Assembly (NCBI GenBank): GCA_029975215.1
Contig: JARKPO010000078.1
Location: forward strand, 1 to 48,119
Direction of reading: 5' to 3'
From: Levilinea sp.
Lineage (GTDB): Bacteria; Chloroflexota; Anaerolineae; Anaerolineales; Anaerolineaceae
Length of the DNA stretch: 48,119 nucleotides
In this document: piece after piece, positions 7,695 to 16,596 of the stretch
Layout of the letters: each line of letters begins with the position of its first letter
How positions within the stretch are numbered: position 1 is the first letter of the stretch
Notes under the pieces: model-generated
What the model was told of the DNA's origin: nothing
Databases searched by the model: none
The model's input: only the letters and a program-made list of their open reading frames with translations
Made by a program: the position numbers and the translations under genes

Positions 7695-9041
7695 TTAACG
7701 TGCGGCCTGATCGGTGATCTCCAAAGCCTGATCCAACACCGAGAAGCCTTCCATCAGCTGCTCGGTGGTAATCGGCAGCGGCGGGATAATCAGCGCTGTG
7801 TGCCAGTGGGTGTACAGGAAAACGCCATGATCCAGCATATATTTGCGGAAGGCGGTCATCTCTGGGCTGCTCCCGTTGAAAGGCGCCATCGGCTCCTTGG
7901 TTTTGCGGTCGCGCACCAGTTCCAAAATGCCAAACAGGCCGATCGAGCGCACTTCACCCACCGAGGGGTGTCGTTCCTTCAGCTCCGCCAGCATATCCGC
8001 CATCGCCTCACCGGTAGCGGCAGCCTTCTCCACCAGTTTATCCTCTTGCATCACCCGGATGGTGGCAATCGCCGCCGCCAGGGAAATGGGATGTCCGTTA
8101 TAGGTCAGCCCGCCCTCATAGGTGCGCTCGCGGTAAGCATCGGCAATTTCGGGTTTCATCGCCACCGCCCCCAGCGGCGCGTAACCGCTGGTCAGCCCCT
8201 TGGCCATGGTCATGATATCCGGGGTCACATCCCAATGGTTCACCGCGAACCACTTGCCCGTGCGTCCAAACCCGCTCATCACCTCATCCGCAATCATCAC
8301 AATGCCGTAGCGGTCACACAGCGCACGCACGCCCTGCATATAGCCCTGAGGCGGGATGATGATCCCGTTGGTACCCGTCACCGATTCCATCATAATCGCC
8401 GCGATGGTCTCCGGACGCTCATACAGGATGATCTCTTCCAGATGGTTGAGGTAATCCTGGGTGAATTCTTCCTCGCTGATGTCCGGGTTGTGCCGGTGGA
8501 AGGTGGAGCGGTAGCGGTATGGATCCAGAAAATGCACCACCCCCGGCATCACCGCCGGTTCCCAGGGCGCGCGCCGCGGGTCACCCGTGGCGGCAATGGC
8601 CCCGTAGGTGGCCCCATGATACGAGCGGTAACGCGTCAGAATCTTGAACTTGCCCGTCTTGCCTCGAGCCAGCTTGATGGCGTTCTCGTTGGCATCGGCC
8701 CCGCCCAGGGTGTACAGGTAGCGAGTCAGCCCAGCGGGCACAATTTCGCTCAGAGCCTGACCCAGCAGTGCCCGCGGCTTGGTGGCCATCCCCGGCCCGG
8801 CAAACGGCAGCTCACGCGCCTGCTCCACCATCGCCTCAATCACGCGTTCTTCCCCATGGCCGATGTTGACACACATCACCATCGAGTTGAAATCCAGATA
8901 GCGCTTGTCATTCACATCCCAAAAATACACGCCCTTGGCGCGCTTGACCGGAATGGGGTTGACCTTGCCTTGAGCAGACCAGGTCCAGAAGTTATGTTCC
9001 AACGAAAGCGGAAGAATATCCTGATCGTCCAGTTCGAACAT
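7695..9041 (-). CDS. Class III (omega) aminotransferase, PLP-dependent
   Basis: 448 residues, typical for class III aminotransferases. Asp252 in IADEVMSGFGRTGK and Lys281 in MAKGLTSGYAPLG are the cofactor-binding Asp and the Schiff-base lysine, and the YHGATYGA motif is present. Such enzymes move an amino group between a terminal amine (taurine, beta-alanine, GABA-like) and a keto acid. The closest style is the taurine/beta-alanine:pyruvate subgroup, but the substrate cannot be fixed. It may share a transcript with the downstream TrxB-like gene (63 nt apart). No operon partner reveals the pathway. Confidence 0.87.
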   Translation of the reverse strand: MFELDDQDILPLSLEHNFWTWSAQGKVNPIPVKRAKGVYFWDVNDKRYLDFNSMVMCVNIGHGEERVIEAMVEQARELPFAGPGMATKPRALLGQALSEIVPAGLTRYLYTLGGADANENAIKLARGKTGKFKILTRYRSYHGATYGAIAATGDPRRAPWEPAVMPGVVHFLDPYRYRSTFHRHNPDISEEEFTQDYLNHLEEIILYERPETIAAIMMESVTGTNGIIIPPQGYMQGVRALCDRYGIVMIADEVMSGFGRTGKWFAVNHWDVTPDIMTMAKGLTSGYAPLGAVAMKPEIADAYRERTYEGGLTYNGHPISLAAAIATIRVMQEDKLVEKAAATGEAMADMLAELKERHPSVGEVRSIGLFGILELVRDRKTKEPMAPFNGSSPEMTAFRKYMLDHGVFLYTHWHTALIIPPLPITTEQLMEGFSVLDQALEITDQAAR

Positions 9042-9141
9042 GGGTTCCTCGAAAGGTGAAATAGGTTGCTTCCCGTTAATCGTATCATAGAACCGCGCTT
9101 TTGGCCCGCCCTCCCCTCGCCCTTTTCCAGCCCGCGCCCCA

Positions 9142-9150
9142 TGCTATAAT
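9142..9150 (+). promoter_or_regulatory. Extended -10 promoter of the DUF309 gene
   Basis: TGCTATAAT (9142-9150) ends 10 nt before the ATG at 9160, leaving only about 3 nt of leader and no Shine-Dalgarno. The transcript would be leaderless or nearly so. Confidence 0.6.
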
Positions 9151-9159
9151 CAAACCACG

Positions 9160-9606
9160 ATGAACCCGTCCGACCCGCAGCCTTTCACCCTCACCCCCAC
9201 CGAAAAGCGCGCCGCCTGTCAGGGGGCGCTGCCAGAGGAAGTGCTCCTCGGCCTGCGCCTCTTTAACGCCGGCGAGTATTTTGAGGCCCACGAAGCCCTG
9301 GAAACCGCCTGGCGCGCCGAAACAGGCCCGGTACGCGAGCTGTACCGCGGCATCCTCCAGGTAGGCGTCGCCTATTACAAAATTCAGCAAGGCAAGTTTG
9401 CCGGCGCTTGCAAACTCTTCGCCCGCGCCCAGGGCTGGCTGGCCCCCTTCCCAGATGTGTGCCGCGGTATCCAGGTGCAGCGTCTTCGTCAGGATGCCGC
9501 CGCTGCCGAACAGGAACTGCTGCGCCTCGGTCCCCAGGGGATGACCCTTTTCTCCACAGCCCTCATTCGCCCCATAGAATACACCCACCAGGAGACAACC
9601 GCATGA
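9160..9606 (+). CDS. DUF309 domain protein
   Basis: 148 residues. The DUF309 signature FNAGEYFEAHEALETAW is followed by YRGILQVGVAYYKI and helical repeats. The conserved H, E and R residues sit on a helical bundle, and the biochemical function of the family is not established. The gene ends in an ATGA overlap with fabL, so the two proteins are co-translated. A metabolic link is suggested by position only. Confidence 0.88.
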   Translation: MNPSDPQPFTLTPTEKRAACQGALPEEVLLGLRLFNAGEYFEAHEALETAWRAETGPVRELYRGILQVGVAYYKIQQGKFAGACKLFARAQGWLAPFPDVCRGIQVQRLRQDAAAAEQELLRLGPQGMTLFSTALIRPIEYTHQETTA

Positions 9607-10379
9607 GTCTCTCCCCCCTCCAAGGCAAAATCGCCCTCGTCACGGGTTCCAGCCGCGGCATCGGCCAGGCCATCGCTCTGCGTCTGGCCGCGGACGGCGC
9701 GGATGTGGTGGTGAATTTCCACCGCAACCAGGCCCCCGCCGAAGAAACCGCCGCGCAGATTCGCGCCCTGGGCCGTCAGGCCCTGGTGGTGCAGGCCAAC
9801 CTCTCCAAACCGGAAGACATCGAGTATCTCTTTGCCCAAATCCAACAGCACTTCGCCGGTTTAGACATCTTCATCAGCAACGCCGCTTCCGGCTTCAACC
9901 GACCTGCCATGCAGCAAAAAATCAGCGGCTGGGATTGGACTCTCAACGTCAACACCCGCGCCTTTCTGTTTGCCGCCCAGCAAGCCCTGCCGCTGCTGCG
10001 CGCCCGCGGCGGCGGCCACATGGTGGCCATTTCCAGCCCCGGCAGCCAGCGTGTGCTGCCCGATTACGTGGCGGTGGGCGCCTCCAAAGCTGCTCTCGAA
10101 GCCCTCACGCGCTATCTGGCGGTGGAACTGGCCCCCGAACATATCAGCGTCAACGCCGTCAGCCCCGGCATCGTGGAAACGGACGCCCTCAAGCATTTCG
10201 CCGCCCTCAGCGACCCGCAGACCATCACCCGTGCGGTGGCCAACACCCCCGCCGGGCGCCTGGTGACCCCTCAGGACGTGGCCGGCGTGGTGGCCTTTTT
10301 ATGCTCGCCGGATGCGAGCATGATCCGCGGGCAGGTGATCGTGGTGGATGGCGGCTACACCCTGCCCGTCCCGCGCTAG
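9603..10379 (+). CDS. fabL: Enoyl-ACP reductase, FabL-type short-chain dehydrogenase
   Basis: 258 residues starting at the ATGA overlap. It has TGSSRGIGQAIA (cofactor loop), the NNAAS-equivalent SNAASG, a serine in ISSPGS and the catalytic YVAVGASK (Tyr-x6-Lys), with the FabL-specific TDALKHF segment and C-terminal RGQVIVVDGG. FabL reduces enoyl-ACP with NADPH in the last step of fatty-acid elongation, as in Bacillus. The spacing of Tyr and Lys and the DALKHF stretch favour FabL over generic FabG. No other fab gene is adjacent. The stop overlaps the convergent cyclase gene. Confidence 0.85.
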   Translation: MSLSPLQGKIALVTGSSRGIGQAIALRLAADGADVVVNFHRNQAPAEETAAQIRALGRQALVVQANLSKPEDIEYLFAQIQQHFAGLDIFISNAASGFNRPAMQQKISGWDWTLNVNTRAFLFAAQQALPLLRARGGGHMVAISSPGSQRVLPDYVAVGASKAALEALTRYLAVELAPEHISVNAVSPGIVETDALKHFAALSDPQTITRAVANTPAGRLVTPQDVAGVVAFLCSPDASMIRGQVIVVDGGYTLPVPR

Positions 10380-11008
10380 GCCAACAGAATCGCCCGCGCG
10401 GGCGCGCCTTCCACACTCAGTAGCTTCAGCGGCAGGCACATCAGGGTGTACTCACCCGGCGCCACCGCACTCAGGTCAATCCCCTCTAAGGCCATGATGC
10501 CCGCTCCCAGCAGAATCTGGTGTGTGGGGACAGGTGCGTCAAACGGGGCCACCGAGTAGTAATCAATCCCCACCAGCTTCAGCCCGCGCTGCGCCAGGGC
10601 CTGCGCCCCATCCGCCGTGATGGCCGTAAATTCTGGATGAAAGCGCAGCGGCTCTTCCCGCCACCAGCGAGAATTGCGCGTCTTAAACAGCACGCGCTCC
10701 ACCCCAGGGCGCAGACCGCAGCCCGCCACCACCCCTGCATCCACCGCCCCCACCGCATCGCTCACTTCCACCACCTGCACCGGCCCCACTAGCGGTTCCA
10801 GGCCCATCGCATCCACTGTGGCCGCCCCGTCCACAAAGTGCAGCGGCGCGTCCACGTGCGTGCCGGTGTGCGCTCCAAAGGCCAGCCGTGAAATGTTGGC
10901 CACCGATCCATCCGCGATGCGGTCCGGCATGCTGATCTCAATCACCGGATCCCCCGGCCAGGTGGGCAGGCTGGGGCTGACCGGCACAGAAATATCAAAG
11001 ATTTTCAT
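10376..11008 (-). CDS. Cyclase family protein (kynurenine formamidase-like hydrolase)
   Basis: 210 residues. It begins with the family-typical IFDISVPVSPSLPTWPGDP. HTGTHVDAPLHF carries the metal-binding His/Asp pattern of the cyclase/KynB superfamily. Members hydrolyse formyl-kynurenine, isatin or similar amides using divalent metals. No tryptophan-degradation gene is nearby, so the substrate is open. Its ATG overlaps the stop of the upstream CapA gene (ATGA, 11005-11008), so it is the third gene of the leftward CapA operon. Confidence 0.85.
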   Translation of the reverse strand: MKIFDISVPVSPSLPTWPGDPVIEISMPDRIADGSVANISRLAFGAHTGTHVDAPLHFVDGAATVDAMGLEPLVGPVQVVEVSDAVGAVDAGVVAGCGLRPGVERVLFKTRNSRWWREEPLRFHPEFTAITADGAQALAQRGLKLVGIDYYSVAPFDAPVPTHQILLGAGIMALEGIDLSAVAPGEYTLMCLPLKLLSVEGAPARAILLA

Positions 11009-12687
11009 GGTTGATTCTCCTCACCAAAGGGCCAAAGGCTGATCCGAAAGGCTTCCTGCAAAAATACACGCCGTTCCGCCGCGCTCATCGGACGCGGTTG
11101 CGCGTAATCTTCCAGCACGGCAGTTAAAATCTCACTGCCCACATAGCGACCGTCGTAAAAAACATGCCGGTCAATGAATTCCAACCGCGTGCCGGGGATG
11201 GGCAGATCGGGATGAAACGACTGTCCCCCAAAACCCTCCGGCACATACATCTGGTCAAAAAACAAATTGCCCAGGCCGTAGTGGATCAGGCTGCTGCCCA
11301 CAAAGCCAAAGCCTTGCGGATAATGTGCCTGGCTGCCCTGCACAATCACGGCCCCGGCTTCGGCCAGTGGCGGAAAATCGCGCTGCTGGAAAGGGGTGAT
11401 CGTCATGGCGTAATGCTCAAAATACTGTACAGTGGCAATCACCAGATAACCCTTGTCGCGCAGTTCGCGAATCTTGGCCGTCATCCAATCGTCATCGCAG
11501 TTGGCCACCCCTGGCCGCGTTTCGGTGGCCCAAACCGTCGGCGGGCCAGCCGGGTTGCAGCCCACAAAAGCGATCTTGTTGCCGTTATGCTCCAGCAGCA
11601 GCGGTTCGCGCGCCTCCGCCTGGTTCATCCCCGCCGCGTAATAGCGCATGTTTCGCTGCCGGTACTGCTCCAGAGAATAAGGCAGCGACCCGACCTCGTA
11701 ATCCATCACATGGTTGCCGGTCAGTTCCACAATGTCCACCCCCACATAGCTGAGCAAATCCAAGTACTCCGGGCGGCTGCAAAACATCAGGCTGGTTTGG
11801 TGCGGGTTGGCGGGTGGGCAGCGCGGATCAAAACTCACTTCATTGGACACATGCGTAAAATCCGCATCTCGCAGCCAGTCCTTGATCTCCTCGCCGGGGT
11901 AGCGCATGCCCAGGGATTCCATCTTCGCCCCCGTCGAGCGCACCAGGGCGGTCACCCCGCTCATCACCACCACCGTCAGGCGCTGGCTGTCGCGGTTAGT
12001 AGCCGGAAGCTGCACCCACCCCGCCGGGTCGCCCTCCACCACCCCGTAGTACACCGTCAGCGGGTAAGACTTCGCCTGAAAATCGCGGTCCAACGGCGAA
12101 GCGCCGTCTACCCGCAGCACCTTCCAGCGGGGTTCCAACGCCTCAAAGGGGATCAGCGCCCAGTGCTGCGGCTGGCCCCAGGCGGTCTTCAGCAGATTCT
12201 CCGCCCGGACCACTTCCACCGCCCCAGCCGCAGCCCGCCCCCAACGCGCCTCAAAAGCCGCCAGGGTCTCCGCGCTCATCAAAAGGGCCTCTTCCGGCAT
12301 CCCTGGGGCTTCCTTACCGCTCCAAAAAGCCCGCAGCGCCTCAGAATCCACCCCATCGTCCAGGCTGGAAAACGGCGCAGCCAGCACATATACCCATTCT
12401 GCTGCACGCTTGGGGGTAAAAGTCACTCCCAGGTGCAAATTGGCGTCTTCAGAGCGCCCAGCCGTTTTCACCGGCCCCGCCGCCTGCACCGCCTCGCGCA
12501 GAGCCGCTGGGAGCATGGGATCCACCCACAGGCGCGCCTCCGGCGTGGGGGTGAAGGGTGCGGAAGTGGGCGTGGCGGTGGGCATCAGCGGCTGAAATGG
12601 TGTCGGCAAAGCCCGCGGCAGCGGGGCAGCCCGGCATCCAGCCAGCAGCAGGCACACCAGAAAGAGAGCGGTCCTTGCCCGTCTCAC
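11005..12687 (-). CDS. CapA-like lipoprotein with extra N-terminal domain (downstream copy)
   Basis: 560 residues from GTG 12687. The start forms a GTGA overlap with the upstream paralogue's stop and has AAGGTGA just upstream. It yields a compact lipoprotein signal (CLLLAGC lipobox). A Thr/Pro linker is followed by a domain at about residues 55-215 that resembles half of a periplasmic solute-binding fold (LRAFWSGK, WALIPFEALEPRWKVL). The CapA/PGA_cap metallophosphatase-like domain follows (VSNEVSFD, VELTGNHVMDY, IAFVGCN, GSQAHYPQ). CapA proteins act in poly-gamma-glutamate or related capsule processing. No capBC genes are here, so that role is doubtful. It is about half identical by eye to its neighbour. 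Confidence 0.85.
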   Translation of the reverse strand: MRRARTALFLVCLLLAGCRAAPLPRALPTPFQPLMPTATPTSAPFTPTPEARLWVDPMLPAALREAVQAAGPVKTAGRSEDANLHLGVTFTPKRAAEWVYVLAAPFSSLDDGVDSEALRAFWSGKEAPGMPEEALLMSAETLAAFEARWGRAAAGAVEVVRAENLLKTAWGQPQHWALIPFEALEPRWKVLRVDGASPLDRDFQAKSYPLTVYYGVVEGDPAGWVQLPATNRDSQRLTVVVMSGVTALVRSTGAKMESLGMRYPGEEIKDWLRDADFTHVSNEVSFDPRCPPANPHQTSLMFCSRPEYLDLLSYVGVDIVELTGNHVMDYEVGSLPYSLEQYRQRNMRYYAAGMNQAEAREPLLLEHNGNKIAFVGCNPAGPPTVWATETRPGVANCDDDWMTAKIRELRDKGYLVIATVQYFEHYAMTITPFQQRDFPPLAEAGAVIVQGSQAHYPQGFGFVGSSLIHYGLGNLFFDQMYVPEGFGGQSFHPDLPIPGTRLEFIDRHVFYDGRYVGSEILTAVLEDYAQPRPMSAAERRVFLQEAFRISLWPFGEENQP

Positions 12688-14327
12688 GGCATCACCTTCG
12701 GCCACACTGCCGCGGTAAACACCTTGCCCAAGAATACCTTGCGCTCCTCGGCGGTCATCGGCCGCGGTTGTGCACCGTCTTCCAGAATGATCGTCATCAG
12801 TTCCGTCCCCACGTAGCGCCCGTCGTAGAAGATATGTCGGTCCATAAACGCCGGGCGGTTGGCCTTGGTCATCTGATCAAAAAACAGGTTGCCCAAGCCG
12901 TAATGCACCAGCGAATCGCCCACAAAGGTCATGGTTTGGGCGTGGTGGGCCTGGCTGCCGCTCACAATCACCGCCCCCGCCGCCGCCATGCGCTGAAAAT
13001 CAATGCGCTGGGCAGACTGCGGACGGAAATCATCCAGTTCAAAATGCTGAAAGGTCACAATGGGCAGTTTTCCAGCCTGCGCCAGAGCGCGCACCTGCGC
13101 TTCCAGCGTGTCCATATCGCACGGCGCTGAGCCAGGGGTGGTTTCTGTGGCCCAATCCACCTCCGGCCCCATCGCATTGCACCCTACAAAGGCCAGCCGA
13201 TTGCCGTTATGTTCCACCTCGTACACCGCCTGAGCCTCTTCCAGGTTGCGTCCGCCCCCATAAGTGGGCAGGTCGTAGGCCGCATACACATCCATCGTTG
13301 CCAACAGGGCCTCTGGCCCCCAGTCCATCAGGTGGTTTCCGGTCAGCTCCACCACATCCACCCCCAACCCAGTCAGCAGTTCCACGTACTTCGGGTCGCT
13401 GCAAAAGCGCATCTCTCGCCGCAGCGGCACGGCCGGTGGGCAGTTGGAATCAAACGGCACCTCGTTGCTCACATGGGCAATATCCGCCTCACGCAGCCAG
13501 TCACCAATCTTCAGTCCAGGGTAATCGACCCCCTTCTCTTCCATACGCAGCGCCACCTGCCGCACCAGAGCGGTGGTGCCCGTCAGAATCAGGCTGGTCA
13601 TGCGCCCAGCCTCGCGGTTCGTCTTTGCCCAGTTCACCCCCTTGGGGATGTCCCCCGTCCAGCGGTAGGGCACAGTCAACGCGTACGTCTCCGCAGAAAA
13701 ATCGGCATCCAAGGGGCTTTGTCCGCCCACGCGCAGCACCTTCCAGCGCGGCGAAAGGCTCTCAAACGGGATCACCGCCCAGCCGGGCTGTTTTCCCCAG
13801 GCCGCGGCCAACAAGTCCTCTTCTGGCAGAATCTCCACTGCCCCAGCCTCGGCCTTGCCCCACAGCCCTTCCATCGCCGCGAACGTGGCTGCGCTCATGC
13901 GCAGGGCGTGCCCCCCCAGCACCAATTTTCCCTGCCAGGCCGAGCGCAAAGCCGCTTCGCTGACCTCGTCTTCCACCGTCGGGAACGGAGCCGCCAGGGC
14001 ATACACCCACTGCGCGTCCGCCCCCTGTGCGCCGCCTTGCGCCAATCCTAGATGCATCTCAGCCTCTGCCGCGCTGCTCGCCCAGGCCACTCCTGCGCCC
14101 AATTCCACACTGCGCGCCAGAGCCGGGGGTACTTCCTCCCCCACCCAAACGCGCACAGGTGCGGCCTCTGCGGTGGCAGTTGCCGTTTGTTCATTCAGCT
14201 CCACGCTGGATGCTGCCGTGGGGATTGGCGCAGGACCGTCGGGCGCGGCCTGCGCGGGAATGCACGCGCTCAGCCCTATACTGATTAGGCTCATCAGTAC
14301 CCATAATTCCAGGAAATGCCGTTTCAC
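12684..14327 (-). CDS. CapA-like lipoprotein with extra N-terminal domain (upstream copy)
   Basis: 547 residues from GTG 14327. The start has AAGGCGG 8 nt upstream and gives a clean lipoprotein signal (SIGLSAC lipobox). The open frame extends to 14429, but that stretch is not hydrophobic and overlaps the likely -10 (14392-14397), which argues against it. The layout equals that of the downstream copy: solute-binding-like region (about residues 45-220), then CapA domain (VSNEVPFD, VELTGNHLMDWG, LAFVGCN, GSQAHHAQ). The two copies arose by tandem duplication and are translationally coupled. Both are predicted to be anchored on the outer face of the membrane. Confidence 0.85.
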   Translation of the reverse strand: MKRHFLELWVLMSLISIGLSACIPAQAAPDGPAPIPTAASSVELNEQTATATAEAAPVRVWVGEEVPPALARSVELGAGVAWASSAAEAEMHLGLAQGGAQGADAQWVYALAAPFPTVEDEVSEAALRSAWQGKLVLGGHALRMSAATFAAMEGLWGKAEAGAVEILPEEDLLAAAWGKQPGWAVIPFESLSPRWKVLRVGGQSPLDADFSAETYALTVPYRWTGDIPKGVNWAKTNREAGRMTSLILTGTTALVRQVALRMEEKGVDYPGLKIGDWLREADIAHVSNEVPFDSNCPPAVPLRREMRFCSDPKYVELLTGLGVDVVELTGNHLMDWGPEALLATMDVYAAYDLPTYGGGRNLEEAQAVYEVEHNGNRLAFVGCNAMGPEVDWATETTPGSAPCDMDTLEAQVRALAQAGKLPIVTFQHFELDDFRPQSAQRIDFQRMAAAGAVIVSGSQAHHAQTMTFVGDSLVHYGLGNLFFDQMTKANRPAFMDRHIFYDGRYVGTELMTIILEDGAQPRPMTAEERKVFLGKVFTAAVWPKVMP

Positions 14328-14386
14328 CCTTATTTCCGCCTTTTGTACAAGGTTTGTATCGTTTTTCTCGCCTCGCGATCGGCTTT

Positions 14387-14401
14387 GGGGTATTATACCC
14401 C
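14387..14401 (-). promoter_or_regulatory. CapA operon -10 inside an inverted repeat (possible operator)
   Basis: GGGGTAT (14387-14393) and ATACCCC (14395-14401) are perfect inverted halves around one base. The leftward -10 TATAAT (14397-14392) lies within them. A regulator binding the repeat would block the promoter. No matching -35 is obvious. Confidence 0.5.
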
Positions 14402-14433
14402 TCAATCTGATAGTTCCTGACAGCCTCACGGCT

Positions 14434-14439
14434 TATAAT
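14434..14439 (+). promoter_or_regulatory. -10 box for the thiolase gene
   Basis: TATAAT at 14434-14439 lies 35 nt before the ATG at 14475. GAAAGG just before the start serves as RBS. The -35 is not clear. It stands back to back with the CapA promoter. Confidence 0.45.
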
Positions 14440-14474
14440 CAGGGTGAAGATGATCACAGAAAGGTGGGCCGAGC

Positions 14475-15632
14475 ATGCGCGAAGTAGCAGTTTTGGGGAT
14501 TGGACAAACCAAAGTCGAAGAACAGTGGGATAAATCGCTGCGCGAACTGGCCGGGGATGCCGCCCTGGCCGCCCTGCAGGATGCGGGCGTAGGCCGCGTG
14601 GACGCGGTCTACACCGGCAACATGATGTCTGGCTCCGCCAACTTTCAGCAGCACCTGGGCAGCTACATCGCCGACTGGATCGGCATGCGCTTTGCCGAGG
14701 GGCTGCGCCTGGAGGCCGCCTGTTCTTCGGGCAGCGCCGCCTTTCGCACCGGCGTGATGGCCGTGGCCTCTGGCGCAGTGGATACCGCCCTAACTGTCGC
14801 CGTTGAAAAGATGACCGACTCTCCCGCCAATGAAATCACCGCCGAGCTGGCCACCGCCGCCGATGCTGAATGGGAGGGCGATCAGGGGCTTTCTTTTGTA
14901 GCTCTCAACGCCCTGGTAATGCGCCGCTACATGCACGAATACGGTTGGCAGCACGCCGATTTCATGCCTTTCACCCTCAACGCCCATGCCAACGGCGCCC
15001 ACAACCCCTACGCCCGCTTTCAAAAAGCCATCTCAGAAAAAGCCTATCTCAACGCCCCCGTGGTGTGCGATCCCATCAACGTGATGGATGCTTCTCCCAT
15101 GGGCGACGGCGCCGCCGCTGTGCTCCTGGTTCCCGCCGAAGCCCTGCGCCGCCTGCCAGGGGCGCGGGTGATCACCGTCCTGGCTTCCTCCGGCGCCACC
15201 GACACCATCGCCATCCATAACCGCCGCCACGGGCCTTTCCTGCAGGCCGCCTATCTTTCGGCCCAGGAAGCCTACCGTCAGGCGCGCCTGACCCCCAATG
15301 ATATTGATTTCTTTGAGCTGCACGATGCCTTCACCATCATGGCTGCCCTCTCGCTGGAAGCCAGCGGCTTTGCCGAACGCGGCCAGGCCCCCCGCTTGGC
15401 TTTGGACGGCGAAATCCGACCCACGGGCCGCATTCCCATCGCTACCCTCGGCGGCCTCAAGGCCCGCGGCCACCCCGTGGGTGCTACCGGCATGTATCAG
15501 ATCGTGGAAGTCATCCGCCAGCTGCGCGGCGAGGCAGGCGGCGCCCAAATTGACGGCGCGCGCATCGGCATGGCCCAAAATATCGGTGGCAGCGGCTCCA
15601 ATATCCTCACCCACATCCTCGGCTGCTGCTAA
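14475..15632 (+). CDS. Thiolase family protein (SCP2-type acetyl-CoA acetyltransferase)
   Basis: 385 residues, full length. The nucleophilic cysteine sits in EAACSSGSAAF (about residue 79). The second half has FFELHDAF and the GGLKARGHPVGATG motif that supplies the catalytic His. The missing second Cys near the C-terminus and the overall style match the SCP2/archaeal-type thiolases rather than FadA or PhaA. Related genes often sit with an HMG-CoA synthase and a DUF35 OB-fold protein, but neither is present here, so its pathway (mevalonate or fatty-acid/steroid side chain) is not settled. It stands alone between its own promoter and the AlkZ-related gene. Confidence 0.88.
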   Translation: MREVAVLGIGQTKVEEQWDKSLRELAGDAALAALQDAGVGRVDAVYTGNMMSGSANFQQHLGSYIADWIGMRFAEGLRLEAACSSGSAAFRTGVMAVASGAVDTALTVAVEKMTDSPANEITAELATAADAEWEGDQGLSFVALNALVMRRYMHEYGWQHADFMPFTLNAHANGAHNPYARFQKAISEKAYLNAPVVCDPINVMDASPMGDGAAAVLLVPAEALRRLPGARVITVLASSGATDTIAIHNRRHGPFLQAAYLSAQEAYRQARLTPNDIDFFELHDAFTIMAALSLEASGFAERGQAPRLALDGEIRPTGRIPIATLGGLKARGHPVGATGMYQIVEVIRQLRGEAGGAQIDGARIGMAQNIGGSGSNILTHILGCC

Positions 15633-15735
15633 CCCGCCCGTCAGCAAGCCCAGCAAACGGCCCAATTCTTAAAAATTTCCAGCTTTGCCCGCGAAGCGGG
15701 TATAGTTGGATTCTGTTGATTCAACCAGAGGAACC

Positions 15736-16596
15736 ATGCTGCAGATCAACCCCCAACAGCTTGCCAACTACCGCTCGCGCACCTTCCGCACTCAGCCAGG
15801 GCTGCGCCTGCACACCCGCGAAGACGCTGTGGCCTTTGCCCAAGAACGGGGTTTTCTCTTCTTCTGGCCGATCAAAGATGTGATCCTGCCCTCCCTATGG
15901 GCCGCCGCTGCCGGAGATCGCCCCGTGCCGGACGAACATGATGACCCCGGGCACATCACCTGGGACTGGAAAGACAGCCTGCTGGGTCAGCGCCGCTGGT
16001 ATTACGGCCGTTTACTGCGCCGCAAGAATACCATTGCCTCGCTGGAGGCCCTCCCCTACTTTTACGCCCTCTCTCCCAATTACGGCGATTACGAAAATGA
16101 CTACCAGGATCAATACCTGTCTGGCACGTTGACCCTGGAATCCAAACTGATCTACGAAGCCCTGCTGCGCGAAGGGCCTCTGCACACCCTGGACCTGCGC
16201 CGGGCGGCCAACCTCACCGCGCCCTCCTCCACCGGCCGCTTCAACAAGGCCCTCGACGACCTGCAAGTTCAGCTCAAGGTGCTGCCCGTGGGCGTAGCCC
16301 AGGCTGGCGCCTGGCATTATGCCTTCATTTACGACATCCTCCCCCGCCATTTCCCACAGATCGAAGCCCAGGCCGGCCCCATCCAGGAAAACGAAACCCG
16401 TGCCTACTTGCTGGATGTCTATTTCCGTTCTGTCGGTGCTGCCAGCGCCCCCCAGGCCGCCCGCCTGCTGGGGTGGCCCATTCCCCTCACCCTTACGCTC
16501 ATCCAAGCCAGTGTCACGGCCGGCCGCCTGTTGGCGGATATCACCCTGCCGGACGAGCCCCAGCCGCTGTTTGCTCATCCCGAGGTCCTGTCATGA
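15736..16596 (+). CDS. AlkZ-related protein (winged-helix DNA glycosylase-like)
   Basis: 286 residues. ATG 15736 has AGAGGA 4 nt upstream, and a TTG 30 nt earlier is less likely. The FFWPIKDVILPSLW block, the HITWDWKDSLLG block and the later winged-helix-like segment (about residues 135-185) resemble the AlkZ/YcaQ-related family. YcaQ/AlkZ enzymes unhook interstrand DNA cross-links or excise alkylated bases. This protein is shorter than YcaQ, and I do not see the QxQ or QxD catalytic signature clearly, so activity is uncertain. It overlaps the next gene by ATGA. Confidence 0.6.
   Translation: MLQINPQQLANYRSRTFRTQPGLRLHTREDAVAFAQERGFLFFWPIKDVILPSLWAAAAGDRPVPDEHDDPGHITWDWKDSLLGQRRWYYGRLLRRKNTIASLEALPYFYALSPNYGDYENDYQDQYLSGTLTLESKLIYEALLREGPLHTLDLRRAANLTAPSSTGRFNKALDDLQVQLKVLPVGVAQAGAWHYAFIYDILPRHFPQIEAQAGPIQENETRAYLLDVYFRSVGAASAPQAARLLGWPIPLTLTLIQASVTAGRLLADITLPDEPQPLFAHPEVLS

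Noticed and set aside
14328..14429. Longer start for the upstream CapA gene
   Set aside because: It would begin upstream of the likely -10 box and hides the lipoprotein signal inside the protein.
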